Shown one piece after another: positions 1-6,973 of a stretch of 9,994 bases of DNA; position 1 is the stretch's first letter; each line of letters starts with the position of its first letter. The notes beneath the pieces were generated by a model that was not told the DNA's origin, made no database searches, and was given only the letters and a program-made list of their open reading frames with translations. The stretch comes from an uncultured Christensenellaceae bacterium (GTDB taxonomy: Bacteria > Bacillota > Clostridia > Christensenellales > Aristaeellaceae). The stretch is from contig CAJOPV010000177.1 in NCBI GenBank assembly GCA_905236495.1, positions 1 through 9,994 of the forward strand, read 5' to 3'. A program made the position numbers and the translations under genes.

Positions 1-427
1 CCAGATCCTTTAATTTCTGCTGCACCTGCCTCACCTGCGCGCCGGTAGAGCCCACCTTCAGGGAGCCCTGGGGCGTGGGGGAAGGCGCGGCGGTGGGAGG
101 CTGGGTCACAACGCCGGCGGTAGCCCCCGGAACGGTGCTGTTGGCGGGGGCGATGGTGGTCCAGTTATTGATGGCCCCGGTGGGCAGGGTAATGACCGCG
201 CTGTCCGTGGGGGCGTTGGTGGCAATGGGGACGATAGGCGCGCCGGTAGCCGTGGGGGCGGCGGTGGGCGCGTCGGTGCCGGGGTTGATGGTGGGGAAAT
301 TCAGGCTGTCCCCGCCTTGACGCCCGGTGGAAATATCCTCGGGGGCCACGTAGCAGCCGCTGAGCACCAGCGACAGCACCGCCAGCATAACCAGCAGGGC
401 GACTATCAACAGACGGCGTTGTTTCAT
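1..427 (-). CDS. Lipoprotein with peptidoglycan-binding domain, partial (5' part only)
   Basis: The gene starts at an ATG at 427 and runs off the left edge after 142 codons. Residues 1-24 form a lipoprotein signal peptide: a basic start (MKQRR), a hydrophobic stretch, then the lipobox LSGC with Cys24 as the expected lipidated residue. Residues about 45-118 are a low-complexity linker rich in Thr, Ala and Pro. From about residue 120 the sequence (KVGSTGAQVRQVQQKLKDL) matches the start of a PG_binding_1 repeat, which binds cell-wall peptidoglycan. The protein is therefore probably exported, membrane-anchored and wall-contacting. In Clostridia such repeats often precede a catalytic wall-hydrolase or SleB-like domain, but that part is outside the window, so activity is unknown. 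A Shine-Dalgarno stretch (GGAAGGAAGGA) lies 6 bases before the start. It follows the HAD gene on the same strand by 103 bases. I found no convincing promoter of its own. Confidence 0.85.
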   Translation of the reverse strand, partial: MKQRRLLIVALLVMLAVLSLVLSGCYVAPEDISTGRQGGDSLNFPTINPGTDAPTAAPTATGAPIVPIATNAPTDSAVITLPTGAINNWTTIAPANSTVPGATAGVVTQPPTAAPSPTPQGSLKVGSTGAQVRQVQQKLKDL

Positions 428-530
428 GGTTACATCCTTCCTTCCAAATAGGTGCTTCTTTTACAAAGAACCTCTGCTATAATAGACGGATCAAGGGGTG
501 ATTTTGTTCCGCGAAATTGGAAAACAATTG

Positions 531-1121
531 TCAGAGCCTGTCGCTGCCCGCGTAATGCCAGGCTTGAAAGCCCAGTTCCCGGGCGGTTTGCACGTTGGGC
601 AAAAGATCGTCAATAAACAGCGTGCGTTCCGGAATGATGCCGTACCGATTGATCAGCAGGCGGAAAAAGGCGGCGTCCGGCTTTTTCAGCTTTTCCCTGG
701 CGGAGACCAGCGCCCCATCCAAGGATTTGAGATGGGGAAACCGATCACAGGTCAGGGAGAAAGAAGGCTCAGGGTAATTGGTAAGGGCAAAAAGGCGTTT
801 GCCCAGGGCCTGAAGATGCGGGATCAGGCCGTACAGGGGCAGAGGCGTCATGGTATCGGGGAACCGATCCAGCAGGGATAAGGGAAGCTGCCACCTGTCA
901 TCCAAGCCCGCTTCCCGGGCGGCTTCCCGGGCGATGGCCTCGTTATCCGGCATCCCCAGGTCAAATTTGCCCCACAGGTGCCTGTCCCCAAAAAGAACGG
1001 GGATCAGCTTGTCCCGGGCGCCTTCCGGCAGCAGCGCAGCCACCTTTTCCACCTCGAAGGTCAGCAGCACGTTGCCCACGTCGAATACCACCGCATCGGC
1101 CTTCAACAGCCTTTCATCCAT
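531..1121 (-). CDS. HAD-family hydrolase, YihX-like (subfamily IA, variant 3)
   Basis: This is a 196-residue, probably cytosolic phosphatase of the haloacid dehalogenase superfamily. Motif I is FDVGNVL at residues 13-19, with Asp14 as the nucleophile. Motif II is Thr114 in FALTN, motif III is Lys147 in LKKPD, and motif IV is Asp171-Asp172 in LFIDDL. The helical cap lies between motifs I and II (about 22-100). The residue two after the nucleophile is Gly rather than the general acid/base Asp of most HAD phosphatases. The same FDxGNV form occurs in E. coli YihX, a glucose-1-phosphate phosphatase, so it is a subfamily trait and not a defect. The substrate here cannot be read from sequence. The start at 1121 is supported by GGAGGT at 1129-1134, 7 bases upstream. 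The second nearby ATG (1117) is out of frame. It is transcribed divergently from clpB. Confidence 0.9.
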   Translation of the reverse strand: MDERLLKADAVVFDVGNVLLTFEVEKVAALLPEGARDKLIPVLFGDRHLWGKFDLGMPDNEAIAREAAREAGLDDRWQLPLSLLDRFPDTMTPLPLYGLIPHLQALGKRLFALTNYPEPSFSLTCDRFPHLKSLDGALVSAREKLKKPDAAFFRLLINRYGIIPERTLFIDDLLPNVQTARELGFQAWHYAGSDRL

Positions 1122-1142
1122 CCAACATACCTCCGCTTTCCT

Positions 1143-1171
1143 ATCATATCATAAAACAAGCGTGAATACAA
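1143..1171 (-). promoter_or_regulatory. Predicted sigma-A promoter of the HAD hydrolase gene
   Basis: Read on the minus strand, TTGTAT (1171-1166) is followed after exactly 17 bases by TATGAT (1148-1143). The -10 box matches consensus at five of six positions and the -35 at three of six. It lies about 20 bases before the start codon, leaving room for the GGAGGT ribosome-binding site. Moderately strong prediction from sequence only. Confidence 0.55.
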
Positions 1172-1227
1172 TCATTTTCCGCTCGACCTGATTCCGCAAA
1201 ACCAGGGAAATTTTTTTCAGAAATTGC

Positions 1228-1255
1228 TTGACAAGCGGAAAGAATGTGGTAAAAT
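1228..1255 (+). promoter_or_regulatory. Predicted extended -10 sigma-A promoter of clpB
   Basis: A perfect -35 box TTGACA (1228-1233) is separated by 16 bases from TAAAAT (1250-1255). The -10 box carries the TG extension at 1247-1248 (TGG before TAAAAT). An A/T-rich run lies upstream at about 1207-1225 and could act as an UP element. Transcription should start near 1262, immediately at the CtsR-like operator, so repressor bound there would block initiation. Confidence 0.8.
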
Positions 1256-1264
1256 AAATATGAA

Positions 1265-1281
1265 GGTCAAAGAAAGTCAGC
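1265..1281 (+). promoter_or_regulatory. CtsR-type heat-shock operator of clpB
   Basis: The sequence GGTCAAA-GAA-AGTCAGC fits the CtsR direct repeat RGTCAAA-NAN-RGTCAAA: the first heptad and the NAN spacer match fully, the second heptad matches at five of seven positions. It sits just downstream of the -10 box, where CtsR sites are commonly found. CtsR represses clp genes in Gram-positive bacteria. A 7-bp hairpin (1270-1276 with 1281-1287, loop TCAG) overlaps the second half-site and is an alternative reason for its sequence. No CIRCE element for HrcA is seen. Confidence 0.65.
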
Positions 1282-1313
1282 TTTCTTCCTTCCAAACAGT
1301 ATGAAACCCATCC

Positions 1314-1320
1314 GGGGAGG
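1314..1320 (+). promoter_or_regulatory. Ribosome-binding site fixing the clpB start
   Basis: GGGGAGG ends 7 bases before the ATG at 1328. An in-frame ATG at 1301 lies upstream of this site and has no ribosome-binding site of its own, so the nine residues between the two ATGs are probably not translated. Confidence 0.8.
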
Positions 1321-1327
1321 CGATAGA

Positions 1328-3931
1328 ATGAGCAACAACAAATTCACCCAAAAGACCATAGAGGCCATCCAGAGCGCCCAGCGCATCGCGGGGGAAAGGG
1401 GCCACCAGCAATTGGAGCAGGCCCATATCCTGACGGCGCTGATCGAGGCCCAGGAGGGGCTGATCCCGCAATTGCTTACGAAAATGAACGTAAGCGTATC
1501 CGATCTGCGGGGGGAAGCGGAAAAGATACTGCAAAAGCTGCCCCAGGTCAGGGGTCTTAGCCGGGAAGAGGGCAAGGCTTATATTTCCGCCGACGTGGAT
1601 AAGACCCTCCGGGCCGCGGAAACGGAAGCGGAACGGATGAAGGATGAATACATTTCCGTAGAGCATCTGTTTCTGGCCCTCATCAAAACGGCGGATCGGG
1701 ATATCGCGCCGCTGTTCCGCCGGCTGAATATCACGGAAGATGCGTTCCTTCAGGCCCTATCCTCCGTGCGAGGGGCCGCCCGGGTCACCAGCGATAACCC
1801 GGAGGAAACCTACGACGCCCTGGCGAAGTACGGCAGCGACCTGGTGGATCTGGCCCGGAAGGGGAAGTTGGACCCCGTCATCGGACGGGACAGTGAGATC
1901 CGGGACGTGATCCGCATTCTGAGCCGGAAGAGCAAGAATAACCCCGTCTTAATCGGCGAGCCGGGCGTGGGCAAAACCGCCATTGCCGAAGGGCTGGCCC
2001 TGCGGATCGTTCGGGGAGACGTGCCGGACAGCCTGAAGGAGCGCACCATTTTTTCCCTGGATATGGGAGCCCTGATCGCCGGGGCCAAATTCCGGGGCGA
2101 ATTTGAGGAACGGCTCAAGGCCGTACTGGCGGAAATCAAGAAGAGCGAAGGCAAGATCATCCTCTTTATCGACGAACTGCACACCATCGTAGGCGCGGGG
2201 AAAACCGAGGGCAGCATGGACGCGGGCAACCTCTTAAAGCCCATGCTGGCCCGGGGCGAGCTGCACTGCATCGGCGCCACCACCCTGGATGAATACCGTA
2301 AATATGTGGAAAAGGACGCGGCTCTGGAGCGCCGCTTCCAGCCCGTGATGGTGAACGAGCCCACGGTGGAGGATACCATATCCATCCTGCGGGGATTGAA
2401 GGAGCGGTACGAGGTGTTTCACGGCGTCAAGATCCAGGACGCCGCCCTCATCGCCGCCGCGACCCTCTCCAACCGCTACATCACCGATCGGTTCCTGCCC
2501 GATAAGGCCATCGACCTGGTTGACGAGGCCTGCGCCATGATCCGCACGGAAATGGATTCCATGCCCGCGGAAATGGACGAGATCCGCCGCCACATCATGC
2601 AGCTGGAAATCGAGGAAGCGGCCCTGAAAAAGGAAACGGACCCGCTGACTCAGGAACGGCTCAACATCCTTAGGAAGGAGCTTTCCGAAAAGCGGGATCA
2701 ATTCAACGAGATGCAGAGCCGCTGGGAAAACGAAAAGAACGAGATCGGCAAGGTACAGCAGCTGCGGGAGGAGATCGAACGGGTCAACGGCGAAATCGAA
2801 AAGGCTCAGCGGCAGTACGATCTGACGAAAGCGGCGGAATTGCAGTACGGGCAATTGCCGAAGCTGAAGGAAGAGCTGGCGGCGGCGGAAAAGGAAAACC
2901 CCGCCGGGGAAGCCACCCTGCTCCGGGATAAGGTGACGGAGGAGGAGATCGCCCGGATCGTGGCCCGGTGGACGGGCATCCCCGTCAGCAAGCTGATGGA
3001 AGGCGAGAGGGAAAAGCTGCTCAGGCTGCCGGACGTGCTGCATAAGCGGGTCATCGGGCAGGATGAGGCGGTGGAGCTCGTCAGCGAAGCCATCCTGCGC
3101 TCCCGGGCCGGGGTGGCGGACGAAAACCGGCCCATCGGCAGCTTCCTGTTTCTGGGCCCTACGGGCGTAGGCAAAACGGAGCTTGCCAAGACGCTGGCGG
3201 AGGCGCTGTTTGACGACGAGAAGAACCTGGTGCGCATCGATATGACGGAATACATGGAGAAATTCTCTGTATCTCGCCTGATCGGGGCCCCTCCGGGCTA
3301 CGTGGGGTATGAGGAGGGCGGTCAGCTCACCGAAGCGGTGCGGCGGCATCCCTACTCCGTGGTGCTGTTTGACGAAATGGAAAAGGCCCACCCGGACGTA
3401 TTCAATATCCTGCTGCAAATCCTGGACGACGGGCGGGTCACCGACAGCCAGGGCCGCACGGTGGATTTCCGCAATACCATCCTGATCATGACCAGCAACC
3501 TGGGCTCTTCCCAGATCCTGGACGGTATCGATAACGATGGCAACCTGAATGATAGCGCCAAGGAGGCGGTGCACGCCCTGCTGCGCAGCCATTTCAGGCC
3601 CGAGTTTTTGAACCGCATCGACGATACTGTGCTCTTTACGCCCCTGAACCGGGAGCAGGTGCGCGCCATTGTGGATCTGCTTCTGAACCGGCTCAGGAAC
3701 CGGCTGAAGGAAAAGCAGCTTGAATTGCAGCTGACTGACGCGGCCTTTGACCGCCTGATGGATTTGGGGTACGATCCCGTGTATGGCGCACGGCCCATGA
3801 AGCGGGTGCTGCAAAGCAAGGTGGAAACCCTGGTGGCCCGGCGGCTCATTGCCGGGGATATCCTGCCGGGGCAGACCATCCTGGTGGATGCCGGGGAAAA
3901 CGGCGATTTCACCGCCCGGGCGGAAAACTGA
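1328..3931 (+). CDS. clpB: ATP-dependent protein disaggregase ClpB
   Basis: This 867-residue protein is a Hsp100 AAA+ unfoldase. It works as a hexamer in the cytosol with DnaK, pulling polypeptides out of aggregates after heat or other stress. Domains in order: Clp N-terminal repeats (about 1-145); AAA-1 with Walker A GEPGVGKT at 210-217 and Walker B Asp282-Glu283; a long coiled-coil middle domain (about 405-525); AAA-2 with Walker A GPTGVGKT at 610-617 and Walker B Asp682-Glu683; and a C-terminal D2-small domain. The long middle domain and the absence of a ClpP-binding loop assignment favour ClpB over ClpC or ClpA. The length is as expected for the family (about 857-870) and all ATPase motifs are intact. 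The start at 1328 is chosen over 1301 because of the GGGGAGG site. It stands alone between its own promoter and terminator, and a CtsR-like operator suggests heat-shock control. Confidence 0.97.
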   Translation: MSNNKFTQKTIEAIQSAQRIAGERGHQQLEQAHILTALIEAQEGLIPQLLTKMNVSVSDLRGEAEKILQKLPQVRGLSREEGKAYISADVDKTLRAAETEAERMKDEYISVEHLFLALIKTADRDIAPLFRRLNITEDAFLQALSSVRGAARVTSDNPEETYDALAKYGSDLVDLARKGKLDPVIGRDSEIRDVIRILSRKSKNNPVLIGEPGVGKTAIAEGLALRIVRGDVPDSLKERTIFSLDMGALIAGAKFRGEFEERLKAVLAEIKKSEGKIILFIDELHTIVGAGKTEGSMDAGNLLKPMLARGELHCIGATTLDEYRKYVEKDAALERRFQPVMVNEPTVEDTISILRGLKERYEVFHGVKIQDAALIAAATLSNRYITDRFLPDKAIDLVDEACAMIRTEMDSMPAEMDEIRRHIMQLEIEEAALKKETDPLTQERLNILRKELSEKRDQFNEMQSRWENEKNEIGKVQQLREEIERVNGEIEKAQRQYDLTKAAELQYGQLPKLKEELAAAEKENPAGEATLLRDKVTEEEIARIVARWTGIPVSKLMEGEREKLLRLPDVLHKRVIGQDEAVELVSEAILRSRAGVADENRPIGSFLFLGPTGVGKTELAKTLAEALFDDEKNLVRIDMTEYMEKFSVSRLIGAPPGYVGYEEGGQLTEAVRRHPYSVVLFDEMEKAHPDVFNILLQILDDGRVTDSQGRTVDFRNTILIMTSNLGSSQILDGIDNDGNLNDSAKEAVHALLRSHFRPEFLNRIDDTVLFTPLNREQVRAIVDLLLNRLRNRLKEKQLELQLTDAAFDRLMDLGYDPVYGARPMKRVLQSKVETLVARRLIAGDILPGQTILVDAGENGDFTARAEN

Positions 3932-3943
3932 AACCAAACGCGA

Positions 3944-3972
3944 AGAGGAGGCGAAAAGCCCCCTCTTTTTTT
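3944..3972 (+). terminator. Intrinsic terminator of clpB
   Basis: A 9-bp stem with one A-C mismatch (3944-3952 AGAGGAGGC with 3958-3966 GCCCCCTCT), a GAAAA loop and an immediate run of seven T (3966-3972) lies 12 bases after the clpB stop. This is a typical Rho-independent terminator. It separates clpB from the transporter gene, whose own -35 box begins just after the T-run. Confidence 0.88.
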
Positions 3973-3973
3973 G

Positions 3974-4002
3974 TTGTCTTTTTTCATCTGTTCCGTTATA
4001 AT
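3974..4002 (+). promoter_or_regulatory. Predicted sigma-A promoter of the MFS transporter gene
   Basis: TTGTCT (3974-3979) and a perfect TATAAT (3997-4002) are separated by 17 bases. The -35 box matches consensus at four of six positions. It begins two bases after the clpB terminator T-run, which supports independent transcription of the transporter gene. Confidence 0.75.
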
Positions 4003-4029
4003 CAGGGAGCTGCCCGGTGAATTTATCTT

Positions 4030-4037
4030 GAGGTGAT
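4030..4037 (+). promoter_or_regulatory. Ribosome-binding site fixing the MFS transporter start
   Basis: GAGGTGAT is complementary over eight bases to the 3' end of 16S rRNA. It is followed by GTG at 4038 and ATG at 4041. The ATG has the better spacing, while the GTG abuts the site. Confidence 0.7.
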
Positions 4038-4040
4038 GTG

Positions 4041-5198
4041 ATGTTTTCTTTGCTGCTCGCGATCATTTATATGGCTTTTATCAGCCTGGGGCTGCCGGAT
4101 TCGCTGCTGGGCTCCGCCTGGCCTGTGATGCGGCTGGAGTTCGGGGCGGAGGTATCCTTCGCCGGAGTGATTTCCATGACAATCGCCGGTGGCACCATCC
4201 TTTCCAGCCTGCTTTCCGACAGGCTGACGAAAAAGCTGGGGGCCGGGCTGGTGACGGCGATCAGCGTGGGGATGACGGCGGCGGCGCTGTTCGGCTTTTC
4301 CGTTTCCACCTCCCTGTGGATGCTGTGCCTGTGGGCGGTGCCCTACGGCCTGGGGGCCGGGGCGGTGGACGCGGCGCTGAATAATTACGTGGCGCTGCAT
4401 TATACCTCCCGGCACATGAGCTGGCTGCACTGCTTCTGGGGCGTGGGCGCCTCCATCAGCCCTTACATTATGAGCGTCGGATTGTCCTTGACCGGCGAGT
4501 GGCAGACGGGCTACCGCACCGTTTCGGTGATGCAGGTGTTTTTGACGGCGGCGCTGTTCTTCTCCCTCCCGCTGTGGAAGAAAAACGAAACGGAGCAGGA
4601 GCAGAAGGACAGGCCCCTGCTGGGCTTGCGAGGGGCGCTGCGCATCCCCGGGGTGCCCTATATCCTGATCGCCTTCTTTGCTTACTGCGCGGCGGAAAGC
4701 ACCGCGGGGCTGTGGGCCAGCAGCTACCTGGTGGAGTATCGGGGCATCGACGCCCAGACCGCCGCCAGCTTCGCTTCCCTCTTTTACCTGGGCATCACCC
4801 TGGGCCGCTTCCTGAACGGCTTCATTGCGGATAAGCTGGGGGACAGGCGGCTCATCCGCATCGGCGCGGCGGTGATGGGGCTGGGGGTGGTGCTGATCGC
4901 CCTGCCCGTATCCTGGAACGCCTTGGCCCTGGGGGGCCTGGTGGTCTTCGGGCTGGGGTGCGCCCCGGTGTATCCCTCCGTGATCCATTCCACTCCGAAT
5001 AATTTCGGCAAGGAAAATTCTCAGGCCATTATCGGCATTCAAATGGCAAGCGCCTATACCGGCACCACCTTCATGCCGCCCCTGTTCGGCCTGATCGCCA
5101 ACCATATTTCCATCGGGCTGTACCCCTGCTTCCTGGCGGTGTTTGCAATTCTGCTTTGGGTGAAGACCGAGCGCGTCAATCGCCTGCACGCCAATTGA
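4041..5198 (+). CDS. Major facilitator superfamily transporter, FucP-like sugar permease group
   Basis: This 385-residue integral membrane protein has about twelve hydrophobic segments in two halves, with a charged cytoplasmic loop (about 179-195) between them. The loop motif between segments 2 and 3 is SDRLTKKLG (59-67), and its counterpart in the second half is GRFLNGFIADKLGDRR (255-270). The segment GLGAGAVDAALNNYVALHY (103-121) and the following WLHCFWGVGAS (128-138) recall fucose/glucose-type MFS permeases found in many Firmicutes. It is probably a proton-linked transporter in the cytoplasmic membrane. A sugar substrate is an inference from that resemblance and not proven. Length is normal, with no sign of damage. 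It has its own promoter and converges with the kdgK gene, so it is not in that operon, although both could serve sugar use. Confidence 0.88.
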   Translation: MFSLLLAIIYMAFISLGLPDSLLGSAWPVMRLEFGAEVSFAGVISMTIAGGTILSSLLSDRLTKKLGAGLVTAISVGMTAAALFGFSVSTSLWMLCLWAVPYGLGAGAVDAALNNYVALHYTSRHMSWLHCFWGVGASISPYIMSVGLSLTGEWQTGYRTVSVMQVFLTAALFFSLPLWKKNETEQEQKDRPLLGLRGALRIPGVPYILIAFFAYCAAESTAGLWASSYLVEYRGIDAQTAASFASLFYLGITLGRFLNGFIADKLGDRRLIRIGAAVMGLGVVLIALPVSWNALALGGLVVFGLGCAPVYPSVIHSTPNNFGKENSQAIIGIQMASAYTGTTFMPPLFGLIANHISIGLYPCFLAVFAILLWVKTERVNRLHAN

Positions 5199-5207
5199 CA
5201 GCCAATC

Positions 5208-5243
5208 AAAAAACGCCCGGCTTTCGTTTCTGAAAGCCGGGCG
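5208..5243 (-). terminator. Terminator of the minus-strand cluster, probably shared with the MFS gene
   Basis: A perfect 12-bp inverted repeat (5214-5225 with 5232-5243, loop GTTTCT) lies between the converging kdgK and transporter genes. On the minus strand the stem is followed directly by six T (complement of A5208-5213), giving a strong Rho-independent terminator 9 bases after the kdgK stop. In the plus direction the stem is followed by CTTTGCTGTTT, a weaker T-tract, so it may also stop transporter transcription. Confidence 0.93.
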
Positions 5244-5252
5244 CTTTGCTGT

Positions 5253-6275
5253 TTACCGCTGCACCCGCCCGGAGGCGTTGCCGCCCGCCAGGGCCAGCAC
5301 TTCCTTCTCGGAGGCCAGGTTGAAATCGAACTCGGTGGTCTGCTTGAGGCAGGAGGCCGCCACGGCAAATTCGATGATGGCCTGGGGATCGTCGGGCCAC
5401 TTGTTCATGGCGTGGATCAAGCCGCCGCCGAAGCTGTCGCCGCCGCCGACCCGATCCACCATATGGATCAGGTAATTCTTGGCGAAGTAAGCTTGCTTTC
5501 CGTCGTAGAGCATGCCGCTCCAGTTGTTATCGGAGGCGGAAATGCTGCCCCGCAGGGTGATGGCGACGTATCGGAAGCCGAAGCGATCCTTTAGCTGCCG
5601 GGCCACGGATACATAGCCCTCCCGATCCAGCTTGCCGGAATTGATATCGGTATTTGCCGCAGCGATGCCGAACACGTCCTTGGCATCCTCTTCATTGGCG
5701 ATGCACACATCCACGTAGGGCATCAGCTTGCCCATGACCTGGCCCGCCTGCTCCCGCGTCCAGAGCTTGCCGCGGTAGTTCAGGTCGCAGGAAACGGTGA
5801 TGCCCTTTTCCTTGGCGGCCTTCACCGCGTCCAGACAGATATCGGGCAGCTCGCCGCCCAGCGCAGGGGTGATGCCGGTAAAGTGGAACCAGGTGGCGCC
5901 CTCCAGGATCTTATCCCAATCGTAATCGGAACGCTTGGACAGCGCGATAGAGGAGCCGGCCCGGTCATAAACCACCTTGCTGCCCCGCTGGGACGCGCCC
6001 TTTTCGCAGAAATAGATGCCCAGGCGCGGGCCCTGACGCAGGATCATGGAGGTATCCACGCCGTACTGCCGCAGGGCGTTGACCGCGTTCTGCCCGATCT
6101 CGTGGGCGGGCACGGCGGTGACAAAAGCAGCCTGATCGCCGTAATTCGCCAGGGAGACGGTGACGTTGGCCTCGCCGCCGCCGTAGCTGGCCTCGAACTT
6201 CACGGCCTGGGGGAAACGGAGATACCCTTCGGGGTTGAGCCGGAGCATGATTTCACCGAAACATACTGCTTTCAT
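5253..6275 (-). CDS. kdgK: PfkB-family sugar kinase, 2-keto-3-deoxygluconate kinase
   Basis: This 340-residue cytosolic kinase belongs to the ribokinase/PfkB family. The N-terminal substrate-binding signature is YGGGEANVTVSLANYG (31-46). The C-terminal signature VDRVGGGDSFGGG (273-285) carries the catalytic base Asp280 and the anion-hole glycines. The stretch RLGIYFCEKGASQR followed by VVYDRAG (84-107) is typical of KDG kinases, which phosphorylate 2-keto-3-deoxygluconate to KDPG using ATP in uronate and pectin breakdown. The length fits the family. The ATG at 6275 lies one base after the TGA of the aldolase-like gene (TGAAATG), and only a weak AAGGCGGT precedes it, so translation is probably coupled. 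Pairing with an aldolase-family gene supports the KDG assignment. Another 2-keto sugar acid substrate remains possible. The cluster terminator follows at once. Confidence 0.87.
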   Translation of the reverse strand: MKAVCFGEIMLRLNPEGYLRFPQAVKFEASYGGGEANVTVSLANYGDQAAFVTAVPAHEIGQNAVNALRQYGVDTSMILRQGPRLGIYFCEKGASQRGSKVVYDRAGSSIALSKRSDYDWDKILEGATWFHFTGITPALGGELPDICLDAVKAAKEKGITVSCDLNYRGKLWTREQAGQVMGKLMPYVDVCIANEEDAKDVFGIAAANTDINSGKLDREGYVSVARQLKDRFGFRYVAITLRGSISASDNNWSGMLYDGKQAYFAKNYLIHMVDRVGGGDSFGGGLIHAMNKWPDDPQAIIEFAVAASCLKQTTEFDFNLASEKEVLALAGGNASGRVQR

Positions 6276-6276
6276 T

Positions 6277-6918
6277 TCAATTTACCGCCTTTACATACAT
6301 TGCCGCCAGGGCTTGGATATCAGACCATTGACCGTTTTGCACCCAATCTTTTCCCGTCAGCTTGCCGCCCACTTCCACGCCTACGGCCCCGGCCCGGCGA
6401 TAATCGTCGGCGTTGGCCTCGTTGACGCCGCCGGAGGCCAGCAGGGGAATATGGCTCAGGGAGGTCTGCAGGGCCTTTAAGTAATTGGGCCCCAGGCTTC
6501 CCACCGGGAACACCATCACGTAATCCGCCCCGGCCTTGTGGGCGGCGGCGACCTCCGTGGGCGTAAAGCCTCCGGCGATGACCGTGAGCCCCAGATCCTT
6601 GGCCCGGACGATCAGATCCCGGTCCGCAACGGGGATCACCGCGAACTGGGCGGATGCTTCGTATGCCAGATGCAGCTGCGTCATCGTCAGCACGTTGCCC
6701 GCGCCTACGATCAGCTTATCCGGGTACGCCGTACGCAGGAAGCCGATGTTTTCCGCCGTTTGGGGAAAGCTTTGGGGATCGGCCTGGTGAAAGGAGATTT
6801 CCATGACGCTGATCCCGCCTGCCAGCAGCGCTTCCGCCAGACCCCTGGCCTCCGCTTCCGTCATGGGCCCGGAATTGGCGATCAGCCGCCGGGCGGCGAT
6901 TTCTTCATGAATGATCGT
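6277..6918 (-). CDS. KDPG/KHG aldolase family protein with Schiff-base Lys replaced by Met; start atypical
   Basis: This TIM-barrel protein resembles KDPG aldolase (Eda/KdgA), which cleaves 2-keto-3-deoxy-6-phosphogluconate to pyruvate and glyceraldehyde-3-phosphate. Numbered from the first conventional start, the ATG at 6864 (195 residues), visible landmarks are Glu22 in MEISF (the catalytic Glu region), GAGNVL (54-59), AGADYVMVFP (111-120), LLASGGVN and VEVGGKL. In the family AGADYVMVFP normally reads VKVFP, with Lys as the Schiff-base residue. Here that position is Met117, encoded by ATG at 6516-6514. The Arg expected after Glu22 is His26. The ATG start would remove the first beta strand and has no ribosome-binding site. 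AAAGGAGG at 6934-6927 instead points to an in-frame ACG at 6918, giving 213 residues as in E. coli Eda, so I give that limit as the likeliest. The family is clear; aldolase activity is doubtful. Confidence 0.72.
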   Translation of the reverse strand, partial: TIIHEEIAARRLIANSGPMTEAEARGLAEALLAGGISVMEISFHQADPQSFPQTAENIGFLRTAYPDKLIVGAGNVLTMTQLHLAYEASAQFAVIPVADRDLIVRAKDLGLTVIAGGFTPTEVAAAHKAGADYVMVFPVGSLGPNYLKALQTSLSHIPLLASGGVNEANADDYRRAGAVGVEVGGKLTGKDWVQNGQWSDIQALAAMYVKAVN

Positions 6919-6926
6919 ACTGCATT

Positions 6927-6934
6927 CCTCCTTT
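6927..6934 (-). promoter_or_regulatory. Strong ribosome-binding site of the aldolase-like gene
   Basis: Minus-strand AAAGGAGG is the strongest ribosome-binding site in the right half of the window. The ATG at 6925 is only one base away and opens a six-codon frame (MQYDHS). The aldolase frame has ACG at 6918 (8 bases away), ATC at 6915 and ATT at 6912, but no ATG, GTG or TTG until 6864. Confidence 0.75.
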
Positions 6935-6973
6935 ATTTCGCGGCGCGGGAACCGTGCGCCGTTGACATTTTTT

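Noticed and set aside
75..320. Plus-strand open frame rich in Gly, Ala and Val
   Set aside because: It is the complement of the Thr/Ala/Pro-rich linker of the lipoprotein gene, and its composition follows from that.
478..483. Plus-strand TATAAT (and minus-strand TATTAT at 484-479) between the HAD and lipoprotein genes
   Set aside because: On the plus strand it faces no gene, and TTTACA lies only 12 bases upstream. On the minus strand no acceptable -35 box lies 16-18 bases upstream.
1301..1327. Upstream in-frame ATG that would extend ClpB by nine residues
   Set aside because: It precedes the GGGGAGG site and has no ribosome-binding site. ClpB proteins normally begin close to the sequence at 1328.
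2234..4066. Long open frame of 610 codons antisense to clpB
   Set aside because: It is the complement of an intact, clearly conserved clpB and its product (rich in His, Gln, Arg, Pro) resembles no protein. GC-rich genes commonly give such shadows.
4023..5189. Minus-strand open frame of 388 codons opposite the MFS transporter
   Set aside because: The plus strand encodes a membrane protein with MFS motifs. The antisense product is a low-complexity Gln/His/Arg-rich shadow.
6962..6967. Plus-strand TTGACA
   Set aside because: No -10 box occurs 16-18 bases downstream and no plus-strand gene follows.
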